The notes below the pieces were generated by a model. The model did no database searches and was not told the origin of the DNA. It saw nothing but the letters and a program-made list of their open reading frames with translations. The translations under genes were made by a program, and so were the position numbers. Below, piece after piece: positions 48,301-58,494 of a stretch of DNA of 64,000 nucleotides. How positions within the stretch are numbered: position 1 is the stretch's first letter; the number at the start of each line of letters is the position of its first letter. The stretch spans positions 2,170,001 to 2,234,000 of the forward strand of contig NC_135118.1 in the NCBI RefSeq assembly GCF_050908995.1, read 5' to 3'. This stretch comes from Andrena cerasifolii. Taxonomy: Eukaryota; Arthropoda; Insecta; Hymenoptera; Andrenidae.

Positions 48301-49281
48301 GTGCCATTCCTTTTGTGAGAATATAGATAAATGACGCGCAACCATCGAAATTAGAAAATGTAGCAAATTCAGAAGACAGAAGTCGATTAAGTATGTCGAC
48401 TTACGGTATGAGACTTGAAACTGTTTATCATTTGAGAATCATTCGTGCGACTACTACTGGCGCAGGAATTTTTTTAAGGATTTAATTGTACAGTGAAGCA
48501 CAGGATACGGTATATAACGAAACGACAGTTCATGCGGTAACGGATTATTTCGAGAATCGTGTTCCGCTACTACTATTAGGGAAAATTTGAGGCACACCTG
48601 ACGTGCGATACAAAAATAATTGTACAGATATACTTATGGGCTGTCAGCCCACGTTCTCCTCGCGACGTTTTGGTGTCTGAATCGGTTCCTATTTCTGTAC
48701 GTCGTTTCGTACCCTCGTATCGCGTTCCGTCAGGGTACCAAAAGGTTCCTTGGCCATATTTGAGGCCGTGCCTCCACTCCCCGTCATATCGAGCGCCGTT
48801 TTTGAACACGTAGAGACCTTTGCCGTGCCTCAACCCCTTGCAATAGTGGCCAACGTACATGTCGCCGTTAGGTAGCAAAGCCTTCCCGTATCCATGTCTG
48901 TCGCCTTCCTTGTTTCTTTCGCCTTCGTACAGCTGCAATTACTCCCTCCGTATTAACGACAAATCTTTTCAACTCTACAAACTTTTCAATAAAGCGACAA
49001 TTAAATTTACATACGCGCGTTAATACAGTATTACCTACCCACCCATGTCACCAAGAATATTCCTGCAGTTACAATAATTATGAGAAATGTCCTTTCTGAA
49101 AGCGATATAGCTTTTAAGGGGATGACCCATTTGTAGGTATCTTTTGAATTAAAGTGTTACACGTTTGTTAGAGCTATTGACACCCAAGATACATATATGG
49201 GTAATCAAGAGCCGGATCAGAACATTGGATGTAGCTTGAGTAGATTAGAAAGCTCAATAGGTTACTTACTATGTCAGACAT
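27370..49281 (-). CDS. RSPH1: Radial spoke head 1 homolog (MORN-repeat axoneme protein)
   Basis: Minus-strand exons: 48932-48713, 48049-47823, 39721-39614, 31929-31783 and 27528-27370, all with GT-AG borders and compatible phases. A proposed first exon 49281-49270 codes MSDI before a GTAAGT donor. The total is 290 residues. Six MORN repeats fill about residues 6-145 (YEGERNKEGDRHGYG, YVGHYCKGLRHGKG, YDGEWRHGLKYGQG, YEGEWKRDMAHGFG, YEGSWKRNFRHGMG, FMGTWIVDRMQGPG). Next comes GRGCFTFENTCMQHG, the family's post-MORN segment, then PLWRARCITPYNPDLLPPEP and an acidic C-terminus with YLKYPGEYRGEHEEYYGEN. RSPH1 scaffolds the radial spoke head in motile cilia; in insects this means sperm tails. Introns 3-5 (8.1, 7.7 and 4.3 kb) are packed with transposons. 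The first exon and the last exon's membership are inferred from phase and position. Confidence 0.85.
28175..28884. mobile_element. Fold-back with TTAA duplication
   Basis: The ends are GGGGTCATGGCTAGTCAGC and the complement of GGGGTTATGCCTAGTCAGC, flanked by TTAA at 28171-28174 and 28885-28888. The arms are about 230 bp. TTAA target choice is typical of piggyBac or Kolobok elements. Confidence 0.7.
29243..29612. repeat. Fold-back element, ~150-bp arms
   Basis: ATTCTGAAACTTTGTGAAT at the left is complemented at the right end. Inner arms share CTGAAAATCCGGTTATTTTCC-like sequence around AATTAACCCCTG. The ORF on the minus strand here spans arm sequence only. Confidence 0.7.
30073..30299. repeat. 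TAGGGTA palindromic MITE
   Basis: TAGGGTAAATGTCCCAATTA at the left and the complement of TAGGGTAGATATCCCATTTA at the right make an almost complete hairpin. The same family as 2631-3056. Confidence 0.75.
30430..31400 (+). pseudogene. Degraded transposase-like relic with CTCGAGAA-rich ends
   Basis: The words CTCGAGAA and TTCTCGAG cluster at 30445-30530 and 31320-31390, like hAT subterminal repeats. Between them a frame at 30802-30915 reads ENTEKLTDPQNEELPLRKQL followed by ELAIADSLQEF. This has coding character but is surrounded by stops. hAT origin is a guess. Confidence 0.35.
32930..33388. mobile_element. Pogo-like MITE, CAGTATTGTCTCGTTA ends
   Basis: Inverted ends CAGTATTGTCTCGTTA, with TA outside at 32928-32929 and 33389-33390. 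A second palindrome (33147-33250, GCGTGCGCGATGGTC...) makes up the GC-rich middle. A related single end is near 32265. The several ORFs here are shadows of the palindrome. Confidence 0.75.
33930..34795. mobile_element. CAGGGTCA-family element, copy B (left-truncated)
   Basis: The right end GCTGACCCTG followed by TA matches the family. The left side begins abruptly inside the arm at about 33930. It contains CAGCGACCGCTGG and the CGCCGCGGTCAACCCTGTCG core. Confidence 0.7.
35153..36797. mobile_element. 1.6-kb fold-back element split by an LTR-like insert
   Basis: The ends are ATTAGGCCGTCCCGAAAAAA and its complement. The arms of about 330 bp (35153-35500, 36370-36797) are near-identical, with further inner homology around AATTATTTTGCTGG. 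The insert at 35739-36002 and unique sequence at 36020-36290 form the centre. It lies in RSPH1 intron 4. Confidence 0.75.
35739..36002. mobile_element. Possible solo LTR (copia-type ends)
   Basis: A 264-bp GC-rich block that begins TGTTGCG and ends CGCAACA, sitting in a TATAA microsatellite on both sides. TGTTG...CAACA ends are usual for Ty1/copia LTRs. An exact target duplication cannot be read because of the repeat. Confidence 0.45.
36798..37528. other. RSPH1 intron 4 sequence with GGGTACCC words
   Basis: GGTACCCGGTTTT occurs at about 36818 and 37180 in direct orientation, possibly the ends of an unknown repeat. There is no gene. Confidence 0.3.
37529..37697. repeat. 169-bp hairpin element
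   Basis: GTTACTTTTTGACCCGTCGG and GTACCCGGCTACCCG are exactly complemented at the right end. The loop is about 75 bp. Confidence 0.8.
37969..38596. mobile_element. CAGTGACTCGC mariner-type fold-back, copy 1
   Basis: The ends are CAGTGACTCGCATTAATATT and its complement; TA outside at 37967-37968 and 38597-38598. The arms of about 250 bp share a GGTCCAAACGA block. It is inserted in the centre of a smaller palindrome (TATAGTGCCTCTCCGAGC on each side). A second copy is at 57812-58494. Confidence 0.8.
39431..39504 (+). repeat. tRNA-like sequence, possible SINE head
   Basis: It has a good pol III B box (GGTTCGATTCC, 39473-39483), a weak A box near 39437 and a T-run at 39500-39504. The 5' and 3' ends do not pair as an acceptor stem, so it is not a working tRNA. 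A tRNA-derived SINE head is more likely. Confidence 0.4.
39973..40702. repeat. Fold-back element, ~240-bp arms
   Basis: The inner arms match closely: GGTCACAAAAATCAGAAAAA and ATGTAAATTAAAGATGCTC at the left against their complements at 40590-40630. GAACACTATTCAATT marks the outer ends. It lies directly beside the 40708-47698 element. Confidence 0.7.
41649..42235 (+). mobile_element. LTR-like block with primer-binding-site motif
   Basis: Begins TGTAGGGCCC, contains AATAAA at 41975-41980, ends GAGAACA. Two bases later TGGCGACC (42238-42245) follows, a common start of tRNA primer-binding sites in insect LTR retrotransposons. No second LTR and no gag or pol frames are seen, so this is a remnant or a non-autonomous element. 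Confidence 0.4.
43103..43597. repeat. Fold-back element, ~80-bp arms
   Basis: CATTGCCACAGTGGGGCAGA and CAGAATTCAAAAG at the left face their complements at 43520-43597. Inside the 5.8-kb element. Confidence 0.7.
43667..43901. mobile_element. 235-bp hAT-type fold-back with 8-bp duplication
   Basis: The ends are CAGTGATGCCAGAACGGTGG and its complement, an almost perfect hairpin. The flanking duplication is GTGCCCAG (43659-43666, 43902-43909). The arm sequence is the same as the ends of the 5.8-kb element that surrounds it. Confidence 0.88.
44222..44692 (+). repeat. Tandem array of ten GNRA-loop hairpins
   Basis: Ten units start at 44222, 44271, 44321, 44370, 44416, 44467, 44518, 44556, 44606 and 44676 (period mostly 46-51). 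Consensus: CGAA, stem CCTGAT, loop GCGAA, stem ATCAGG, then GAGCC and TAGGA. Unit 5 has stem CTCGAC/GTCGAG and unit 9 CCCGAT/ATCGGG with loop GCAAA, so base pairs change together. Unit 4 has a wobble; units 6, 8 and 10 each have one mismatch. Spacers differ in sequence. It lies about 2 kb after the LTR-like block and primer-binding motif, so a leader or packaging role in a retroelement RNA is one possibility. There is no coding frame. Confidence 0.85.
45540..45720 (+). repeat. Module shared with 15640-15780
   Basis: Both contain ATTGCTTTCRGC, then GTCAACGG, GCGAGRAAACAAAAC-like sequence, GGGTGGGTAGG/TGTGGGTAGG and a CCGATAATCC-like stretch in the same order. The context differs: the 15.7-kb copy forms the centre of a fold-back. 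Possible weak coding relic; family unknown. Confidence 0.6.
45783..46308. repeat. TATAGTGCCTCT fold-back element
   Basis: The arms of about 150 bp start TATAGTGCGTCTAC and include AAGCTATAGTGACTTAGG and GGGGTCTTAACCGAT. The end motif TATAGTGCCTCT also flanks the mariner-type element at 37969-38596. Confidence 0.7.
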
Positions 49282-50316
49282 GTAGGATGAGTGGTGCACT
49301 CGTACAACCAGGCAAAAGGTGTTCATTGTGTATAACTTAGTCGAAAATGTAGAATAAAATTGTTCGACAGGATACGCCTTCCTTTCGAGAAAATTAGCTT
49401 TGAGAATTCGTGACACGCGCGCACCTAACTGAATGCCAGCAGAATTTATCGATAAATATGGTACAACTGCAAATTTTGGAATAATTTCATTTTCAAATAA
49501 GACTTTGTTTTTGAGGAAAACGAGCTGAAAAATCTGTCGATTTTTTCGGGAACGAAGGCTCGTTAGAAAAAGTTTTATTCTACGTTTCCGATTTATTTTT
49601 GTACGAGCAATCAGCCTGTAACTGGTTGGGCCACACGCCCTGATCTACCCTGTACTTATATCACCAGATTTACTAATTAGACATATAATTGTTTTCGCTC
49701 AGACGTCGTTATCTCCATGTGTAATAACATCAATAAATCATTAGGTGTATCATTTTTTAATTACTTTTATCTTGTAGCATCAGTACAAAGAAGTTAAAAC
49801 TGTTTATCAAATAAGAAGGCGAGATTTATTTGAAATACCTAAATAAGGATTTGTTCGATTAAATAGGTATCGAGAAAATGTTCTATGTGTACAAATAATT
49901 GCTCAGACAGTGCTTCAAATCAATGTAAAGGGTAACTTTCAAATATTTTATTTTCAGGTTCGAATCGTTAATATTCCAATGAAACGCAGCACTTGCAATT
50001 AGTGTTTTATTTGTAGTGAAAATTCTGGTGAAACTAGATGCTTGACCTGTACTAGTTTAAAATGATTTGTTTCATAGAAGTATATTTTGCCTGCTTATTT
50101 TTCAATAATACGTTCACGATTGTTTTCACACGAACAGGGGGTTTTCTTCGAATAATACCTGATAGATAAAGAATCTACTCGAATAACGTATAATTCTAAA
50201 TTATGTAATTCTCGCAAGAAACATTTTTCTGCGAAATTAGAAATAAAGCTAATGAAAAAATAACTGTAAAAACAAATGAAATATTTCAAGCGACGGAGGT
50301 AGATGGAAATATCATA
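49282..50316. other. Region upstream of RSPH1
   Basis: AT-rich, without a supported gene or repeat. It presumably contains the RSPH1 promoter if the first exon at 49281 is right. Confidence 0.3.
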
Positions 50317-51392
50317 TATGAGCCGTTTATTTTGAAACTGGCGTAAGTCCATTGTCCAAAAAATCGAGTTAGCTATCTTAATAGTTACATTTTTACACGA
50401 TCTTTTCATTCTGAAGAAAATTGTTACTAATATATTTAAAATCATTAAAATTTTGTAAAACGAAAACATGCTGGTTAATGAAGCGATGAAAAAGTTTATT
50501 TTGAAAGCGGCGTAAGTCCCATTGTGAGAGTTTCAAATGGATATGAAAAATATTGTGCAATAAAATTTTTTGAGATCACAGCTTTATGTTTAATCATCAA
50601 GGTAGCAGTTTAATTATCAATGTGCAATGAATTTGTTATAAACAATTTAATCTGAAATTCCACTTTCGATCCGCTGACAGATTCATACAGGTCTCCGGAT
50701 ATGCCCTTGCAATTTTCAGCAATTTGTTAATAATTTGTTTATAATAAATTACTTGCATATTACAAAGTAAATGTCTGCGGGACATAAAGCAGTCACAACT
50801 AAAACTACAGCGAACAGATAAAATCCAACAGGAAAAATGTATCGGAATACGCGACTTGGACGAAAAACACGAGACCAATCACAATCTAAAATATAAGGAC
50901 TGAATGGATTTATTATATTATATACCACCCGCACACCATAATTATTTTAAATCACTCCCGTATACAAAAACTGGAGAAGACTGAGTAATAATTAATAAAA
51001 CATTATTAATTTGAATGTAAAAATTACTTAACAAAGAATAAAAGTTGAATATTTTTTTTAGATTTTATAACAAAAGTGTATACATTTATTTTTACTTCAA
51101 GGGAAATTTACTTTTACTATGGACTTGTGCTTTCTTAAGAATTGAAGACGTCATTTCATTGATTTCGAAAGTGGCGTAAGTCCATTCATAGCTATCAAAC
51201 ACATATTATTTCTTAAATAATGTTAATTATGCTAATTGGGATGATAAATTTGACACCCTTGGGAACCCAAAAACATTATACTACTATGTTATACGTTATC
51301 CATATTTTTAAATTTATTCCAACGCAAACCCTTCAATATCTTGATTCGAACATAAATGGACTTACGCCACTTTCAAAATAAACGGCTCATAT
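50317..51392. mobile_element. 1.1-kb element with GGCGTAAGTCC end motifs
   Basis: TATGAGCCGTTTATTTTGAA with GGCGTAAGTCCATT at the left is complemented at 51353-51392. The same motif recurs inside in direct orientation near 50494 and 51166, giving four copies. The interior is AT-rich and non-coding. Confidence 0.65.
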
Positions 51393-51733
51393 GTAGCTGC
51401 AGTGATACCTGGTTATACGAGATTCTTGTAAACGTAGGGTGACTGTACCTAATCCCGCCAATGTTCCTAATATCGCCACCCGCTATATCTCGCAAAGTAA
51501 GATCTAAAATTTATCGGTTATGCACTGAATTAGTACCGAAACATATGTAGGAAGACATACTGTAATTGCAGCATCATGTGATCAACAGTTACAGAAAGAG
51601 AAGTATTTTAGTGAATTATAATAGTGAAAACATTTAATGGGCTGCCACAATTTCACACCACATTCAGAGAAGGTAAGTCTAATAATTCCGTAAATGCAAG
51701 AATATCTACTAGAAAAACCTAATTAATAATGTA

Positions 51734-53054
51734 CAGGGTCAGCGTTGTATCCTGCAACCCGCGCTCGTGTGAACTTGTAAAATGGCAACAGCGCCTCACG
51801 GACGCATTCCACTACAACCATGCACCGGCCCAGCGGAGAGCTGCCAGCGACCGCTGAACAGCAGTGATGCCCGAGCTTCGAGAATTTTGGGATGGTCTCT
51901 TTCAAATTAATGTCGCAAAGAGCTATTCAGAATTTCCCGGGCCGGGTTGAAAAATTTGGGGCCTTTTTCGTATAACTTTTGAAATATAAAAGATATTGGA
52001 ATGCAATTTGCGCCGAAAAATGAGGAAAAATTATTCCCTCTTAATGATGGATAATTTAAAATATTTTACATTTACTTATTTTTTTAATCATAATTGTTGT
52101 AAAAAGCTTTTGCAAACTATTTATATGATACTGTATTTAATACTGCTTTTAAAACTCGTGGTGTTGATAGACAATAGGCTAGTTGTTTCTGTATCATAAC
52201 TTTCAGAAATTGCGAAATTAAATTTTTGTTCAATTATGTGTTAGTTCTGCAGACCTCGGAATCTATTGATCTGGTTTTCGTTTTTATGATTTTATCCTTA
52301 ATGCAGCGCATACCTAGATCAGACGTAAGGTACCCCTAATGGGTTTAGTTACCACTAATGGGACGTGACTTTGATTGTAGCGGTGTTTAATTTTTTTTCT
52401 AGAATTTTTGGGTCTGAATGTTTTAGCTACACAACGCCACGCGTATACGGGCTTCCGTTAATGTTATTTTTGGAACGATGCGCCATTATTAAGGGTATAG
52501 CGCCGCGGTCAACCCTGTCGTAGTTCGAGATCAGTCGACATTATTTTCAAATTTCATTACTGTAGTAGATAGGATGGCTCAATAATAACAGGCCTTATAG
52601 AAAAATAGAGATATAATATATTGAAAGAACAGGACATAAGAGAACACACACTAATGCGTGACTGCTTAACGCACGCCATCGAAGTCGACTGGTAACTGAT
52701 CGTCGGAAGGACTCGGGTCCTTCCGACGCCGATCGTTTTCACGTACGCCGTTACCTCCCGAGTTACCGAGTGACTATATTACAGTAATTTGGGGTCCGAG
52801 TGGTAAACCGATCAGAAAAACGGAGCGCGCGGCTCGATTACCTGGGCCGGGAAATTCGCAATAGCTCTTTGCGACGTTAATTTAAAAGAGACCATTATAA
52901 AATTTTCGGAGCTCGGGCATCACTACTATCCAGCGGTCGCTGGCAGCTATCCGCTGGGCCGGTGCATGGTTGTAGTGGAATGCATCCGTGAGGCGGTGTT
53001 GCCATTTTCGTCTGTTCGCGCGCGCGTAGGTTGCAGTTTTAATGGATGACCCTG
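51734..53054. mobile_element. CAGGGTCA-family element, copy C
   Basis: TA-flanked (51732-51733, 53055-53056) with CAGGGTCAGCGTTG and GGATGACCCTG ends. A foreign block of about 220 bp (52565-52782) interrupts the right arm at TTACTGTA. Confidence 0.75.
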
Positions 53055-53245
53055 TATTGGTTGGGGCTAGATTAGTGCGTGGGGCGCGTAAAGCATGGTA
53101 CCGAACCAATGTGAGTTTGGGAATACTAAAAATGAGACTGCAGTTACAAGCATTGCTCGATGAGGTCAACATAGGACATTGTATCGTCGACTGTGAAACA
53201 GTCGACGGCGACGAGAAAATGGTTGTGTTAGTAACGTCTGTATAG
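53055..53245 (+). CDS. Candidate terminal exon, unrecognised
   Basis: A plus-strand open frame with strong coding character starts just after the end of the copy-C element. It contains KAWYRTNVSLGILKMRLQLQ, then LLDEVNIGHCIVDCETVDGD, and ends VVLVTSV before TAG at 53243-53245. Possible acceptors are CTAG at 53069 or CTGCAG at 53145. An AATAAA lies about 190 bases downstream (near 53433). The C-terminal TSV would fit a class I PDZ ligand. I do not recognise the protein; upstream exons are not found, and the adjacent transposon may have separated or destroyed them. Confidence 0.4.
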
Positions 53246-54342
53246 GTAAATTTCAATGTATTATGCCGAAAGTTTTTTATTAATAACTCAGAAACTAACA
53301 AATACCCGCAGCTAAAATTTTACATTAGAGGTTCTCTCCCCCTCCCGCCCAACCCTTAACATTTCGGTTCATTCCGGTGGTTGGGTCATACCGTACTCCG
53401 ACAGAAATAAGAAAGAAATGTTGCACATGCAAAATAAAATCTGAAAATATGTTATTAACAATTTGTACTATTGATAAATTAGGGTGGTGGTATACTTATC
53501 CACTTCCAATTTAAAATGGCCGCCCTTCCTTACACAGTACTGACATCGTCAAAAAATTATATTTATTTTTTCCTTTCTCATATTTCTTATCTTTATTCCT
53601 GTCATTAATTGACTGAATCCTGGAACACCCTTATATTGGCAACGAGCTAGGCTGGGTTCAAGAATTTCATGTTTTGTTCTCAGGCAACGTGCAATCTCAT
53701 TTTAATAATTAAAGGTCGCGTATTAAAAACACTACGTCGTTATTTTTCCCTGATTCTTGAGAGCACTCGATAGGAAGTGTCGTTGAGGTTAACAAACCTA
53801 ATTCCGGCGAGACATTACGATGATTATGCCTCAAGTTGGGGAGAGATCTCATCTTACCCCTAGCGGATTTGTCTCCTCCTCTCCTTCCTCACCTGCGGTT
53901 GCTGGATATTCTGACATTTCTTTTTTACTTTATAGCTGTCTTTATCTGTGCTTTACAACGCACGAACAAAAATCTCGAATGTCGCGAGATCGATTTTTAT
54001 CGCCAATGTAAATATGTACGTAATTTGTTGTTTCAATGCAGTGACAATCGTTAGCAATATTTGTCTAAATTATTACTGGAATGTAATAGTATTTGTAGGT
54101 AATATTAAGACAATTCCGATTTCTTTGAAACTGCAGGTTTCTAGGGGACCTCGATAGGAGTATCAGACAATTTTTTTTGCTAAGTACTTTCTGGTTCTTC
54201 TGGGTGAAACCACCCTTTAAAAGTTAATGTGGGATTCCTATTTCAAGTGCATCTTGAAAATTATAGCAGATATAAAAAACGGTTACAATGGCAATTGGAT
54301 AGTTTTTATCTATCTATCTTCTATCTATATATGTATTATTAT
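53246..54342. other. No gene recognised
   Basis: AT-rich, with a few short frames lacking codon bias or splice context. A (TATC)n-like tract lies at 54311-54332. Confidence 0.4.
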
Positions 54343-54655
54343 GGGCGAATTCCACTTACGCCCAAATCACCCGTGAATTTCATTAGGGTGGGTTTCCTTA
54401 TACGCGAATGGACGCATCGTCAAGATTTTCAAAGTCGATTTTCTCGAAAATGAAGCGCAATATCAAAAAATTTTATTTATTTTTCTCGACTTATTTACTC
54501 GTTATAAGACGAAAAGAAATAGTAACTTTTTTTCATATCGCGCTTCATTTTCGAGAAAATCGACTTTAAAATTGTTGACGATGCGTGTAGTCGTGTACAG
54601 GAAAACCTAGCTTAATGAAAATCACGGGTGATTTGGATGTAAGTGGAATTCGACC
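54343..54655. repeat. GGGCGAATTCC-family element, 313 bp
   Basis: The ends are GGGCGAATTCCACTTACG and the complement of GGTCGAATTCCACTTAC, with long arms containing CCAAATCACCCGTGA. A relative of the 103-bp copy at 9763-9865. Confidence 0.75.
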
Positions 54656-56122
54656 TAGGGTGGCTCTTATTTTCGACTTTTTAATTTTCTTCGCGGCACC
54701 CCCCTCCCCCCCCCCACCCAGAATTGTTCCAGATAATAAAAAATAAATCTGTGTAAAGTTTGAGCCCAATCGGATAACGAGAAAAGGTGCCCCTGGACCC
54801 TCGAACATTTAAATAATTATGTAACAGATCACAAAGTCGAGTTTAAATAATATCCTCCAAGTTATTGATTACATAAAAAAATATGTCAAACAAAAGTTGT
54901 AGATCCAGACAAGGAGCATCTTTTATATTGTATGTATTACCTTTTCTCGCGCGACAAATGGTTTTCGAAAGAAGTCGAATAACGCTATCAACTGTTTTAC
55001 TGTCTATAATACTGTCACATTTATTTTAAAAGGTGCATTAACCTAGGTAACACTGGGCATTTCAGCTAGTGCTCTATAACACTATGCAATCAAATTAAAC
55101 AAAAAAAAAAAAGTTTGTGACGTCCCACCATTTTTCGCGCGGTCTAAATTAAAGTCTCCCCCATAAATCACTTCACAACTACGCCAGTATCCTTAATCCA
55201 ATTCTTACCCCTTTTCCCCAACCATCGGGCCATCTAGAAGATGTACCTTAGCGGTCCGCATCTCGCGATGGTCAAGTATGAAATCTCCTTCCCCTCTTCT
55301 CCTCCCTCATATTTAAATCTAAACAAGTCCCTCCTCCCGGAAACCCCCTGTTGTGTATGTTCTTAACGTACTGGTGGCAGCACTGTTTTTTGAGATTCCG
55401 CGGCGTGCCGGTAGGAGTCGCCTACTGAGCACGCAGTTTTTCATCTCGTGTGCGCTCCTGAAAAGTCACTCGCAATTGCTCGCAATAAACTGTCGTAACC
55501 ACATATCGTGCGAGTCTATTAGTTTCCCTGCAGTTCGTAGTAAGGATAGAAAACCCCCTTAACTCGAGACCACGTGTCATCCCCTCCATACGGCCCACAA
55601 AGTCAACGCCACTCTCACCCCTTTCCAATCAAAACACGCAAAGTACATCCAATGGGTTGAGTACCTCCTTTTCGAAAGCCCCAAATAAAAACCCCGGAAG
55701 TCCTATTGTAACGCATATTTCGCAAATGAGTCATCAACATGTTCTAATTATAGACCACATATTTTGCACGTGAGTCATGGTACATACCGCGCATACCCCT
55801 CGTACCTAAACACTGTATAAATACAAGGACCCCAGAGGCCGTAGTCCTCTTCTACGGAAACTCTCCTACAGAAGTAGATAGAATTAACCAAATAGCGAAC
55901 CCTAAACCATTCAATGATTAGTCATACTATATTCAGTGCCAATTCTCTCAAAGGAATTACTAATCTTCGACATCAACTGTCATTATTATTACCTATAGTA
56001 CCAGTGTATATCATCGTCATTTATATTATATTTCATTGCTTACGCTTTTCCTATTTCATATTATTGCTTATCGTATTGCTTTATATCATCTTCATTGCTA
56101 ATGCTTATCGCATTTCATATTA
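54656..56122. other. No gene recognised; low-complexity stretches
   Basis: It contains a C-rich run at 54700-54718, CT-rich sequence near 55200-55340, and TTGCTTATC-like words from 55980 onward. No frame is convincing. Confidence 0.35.
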
Positions 56123-56228
56123 TTGCTTTTCATATTCTTGTCTATTGCTAATACTTATTGCTTTTCATATTCTTGTCTATTGCTAATACTTATTGCTTTT
56201 CATATTCTTGTCTATTGCTAATACTCAC
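56123..56228 (+). repeat. 35-bp tandem repeat, three units
   Basis: Units starting TTGCTTTTCATATTCTTG at 56123, 56158 and 56193 are identical apart from the last few bases. They are preceded by more degenerate copies. Confidence 0.85.
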
Positions 56229-56273
56229 ATATTTCATGTTCATACGTATATGGCTATTGCTTATCGTTTATAT

Positions 56274-56639
56274 TGTTACGTCCGGAACGTAAGATTTTTC
56301 TTTTTGGTACGGGGTATGCATCAACAACGCCTAGCGTTATGGGAAATCCCTCGGTGATCACAGTCCCGCCTAGTTAGTCAATAATAATTTAGTAAAACCA
56401 GAACCCTTTCTTTGCAGCATCGTCGCCTCGACATATTGCCGTCTCGCGATAAGGATAAGGCGGTGCTGACGCAGCGGCTTTCTCACCAGAGAGTCGCGAT
56501 CCGAAAGACCCAGAGGTTCTCTTGAGGTGCCGAATCCGCACTGTGTAAGCGGCAGGGGTGCGGATCAACAATGCCTCGGAGCATTGTGGGAGAACCCTTG
56601 TTGAGCGCACCTCTGACCGTCGCGCTAAACATTGTAACA
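56274..56639. mobile_element. Possible solo LTR (TGTTACG...TGTAACA)
   Basis: A 366-bp block starting TGTTACGTCC and ending CATTGTAACA, with GC content higher than its surroundings. It contains an inner near-palindrome CAACAATGCCTCGGAGCATT. No target duplication is evident, and no internal retroelement genes adjoin. Confidence 0.4.
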
Positions 56640-56936
56640 TAATCAGTAACAGCTAGGTACATCAGGAATACGCAGACTGGGTTGCTTCTTAGAAGATTGA
56701 CAGAATTGTATACTCTACACCCGGTTACCGACGCAGGGAACGATGCCTTCCCACGGTTTTGTCGCACGTTCGGAGCATGTGTGGATTGTTAATGAATTAG
56801 GAATTGTTCTTTTAAACACCTATCACAATTTTTGACAGTCAATCGACTGTGGGATTCCGCTAGTCAGAAATTGTGTATATAAATTTATGTATGATGAGAA
56901 GAAGGCCTTCAGCCGTGTGAAATTGTACTGTTTTAA

Positions 56937-57730
56937 GGAGGTTCGATACCGGAGCAAAAATAATGAGAAATCTTTGAAAAGTGTTTTGATCTAATGTCCA
57001 AAGTGTAGTCCGCGTTGTGTTAAAAGTTCAAGTCGATTGACAGCACGGTTTATAAAAAAATTGAAATCAAAGTTGCGCTCTTATACACAGGCTGTTATGG
57101 GAGAAACGATAAAATTTCTATAAAATGTTACACAGAGTCCTTAAAAATAGTGAGAAAGTGCTAAAAAATGTGGCAATGAAAAGCTTAAGTATTCATATGA
57201 AATTTTAAAAAAAGAATTGGACATTTACCGTACGGTTTATTAGATAATTGAATAAAGACAGCAATGTGCTCGTATTTTTGGAACTGCCTGAAGGAACTGT
57301 TTGGAACGTGGCAACGCTGTACGCCAAGTACTCATCTATACCGTGTATATTTGTACAAAGGATACAGTAAAAATTTGTAAAAACACTACCAAGCTGTAAA
57401 CATGTATTTAGTAATTTGTTGCGACGCCACAAGTGTAAAGTGGAAAGAGAAAAAAAGATGGACGCAAAGCGACGTTGCCGCATTTCGCTCGCATATTTTA
57501 CGCTACATTTAATGAAAATATTATATTTCTAACTGCATTAAACATACTTTTTGTTTAATTGAGTTCCAAAACAAAATATGTAGTAATAATTTTATTAGGA
57601 ATAGACATAAATAACATTTTTGTCTACATAATTTTTTTTTTCTAAGATTGGTATTACTGCAGAGCTCCCATGTATAAGCATAGGCTTACCCCTCTCGCCG
57701 CCTGCCCCGCAAGTGAGGTATCGAACCTCC
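56937..57730. mobile_element. TTAA-flanked element with GGAGGTTCGATACC ends
   Basis: Exact 14-bp inverted ends, with TTAA on both sides (56933-56936, 57731-57734). This is the target choice of piggyBac or Kolobok elements. 794 bp, no transposase. Confidence 0.7.
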
Positions 57731-57811
57731 TTAAAGATGTGTAGTGCCATGATATTGTGCGCACGTATGTCCCGTAAATACATTTGATACATTTTTGTTC
57801 GATTATATATA

Positions 57812-58494
57812 CAGTGAGTAAAAAAAGTATTTGGACGGTTTTTAAAATCGCATAACTTTTTTAGAATTGGTCCAAACGACATGAGTTTTTTTTTTAGAAG
57901 CTAGAAGGATTAGTTTGCTAAGTGACGTGTTTCGCCGTTTTGAAAAAAAAAAACATTTGGTCGAAATAGAAAAAAAAATTGTAAAGGTCGTTTTTTAAAC
58001 TTTTTTTGTGAGCCTGTAATGAAAATTCAAAAAACCCGTTTGTAGATTGAAGTAAGTTGTATACGTGCATAAAATTTCATCAAATTCGGTTAACATTGCT
58101 CCGAGCTACAAACGTGTAAAGATCGCAGAATAAGGTCAAAAATCGCTGATTTCGGGAATTTTCGCGATTCTCGACCTTATTCCGCGATCTTTAAACGTTT
58201 GTAGCTCGGAGCAACGTTAACCGATTTTCATGAAATTTTAGGCACGTATACAACTTACTGCAATCTACAAACTTTTTTTTTAATTTTCATTACAAGCTCA
58301 CCAAAAAAAGTTTAAAAATCGACCTTTACTATTTTTTTCGCTATTCCGACCAAATACATTTTTTCCAAAACGACCAAATACGTCATTTAGCAAACTTCCT
58401 TCTAGCTTCTCAAAAAAAAACTCAAGTCGTTTGGACCAATTCTAAAAAAGTTATGCGATTTTAAAAAGTGTCCGAATATTAATGCGAGTCACTG
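57812..58494. mobile_element. CAGTGAGT/CAGTGACTCGC mariner-type fold-back, copy 2
   Basis: TA-flanked (57810-57811, 58495-58496) and closely similar over its arms to 37969-38596. The left terminus has diverged to CAGTGAGTAAAAAAAG, while the right end keeps CGAGTCACTG. Confidence 0.8.

Noticed and set aside
48932..48938. RSPH1 start at 48938
   Set aside because: The supposed start codon is TTG within the acceptor TTGCAG; coding begins at 48932 after the AG, so an upstream exon is needed.
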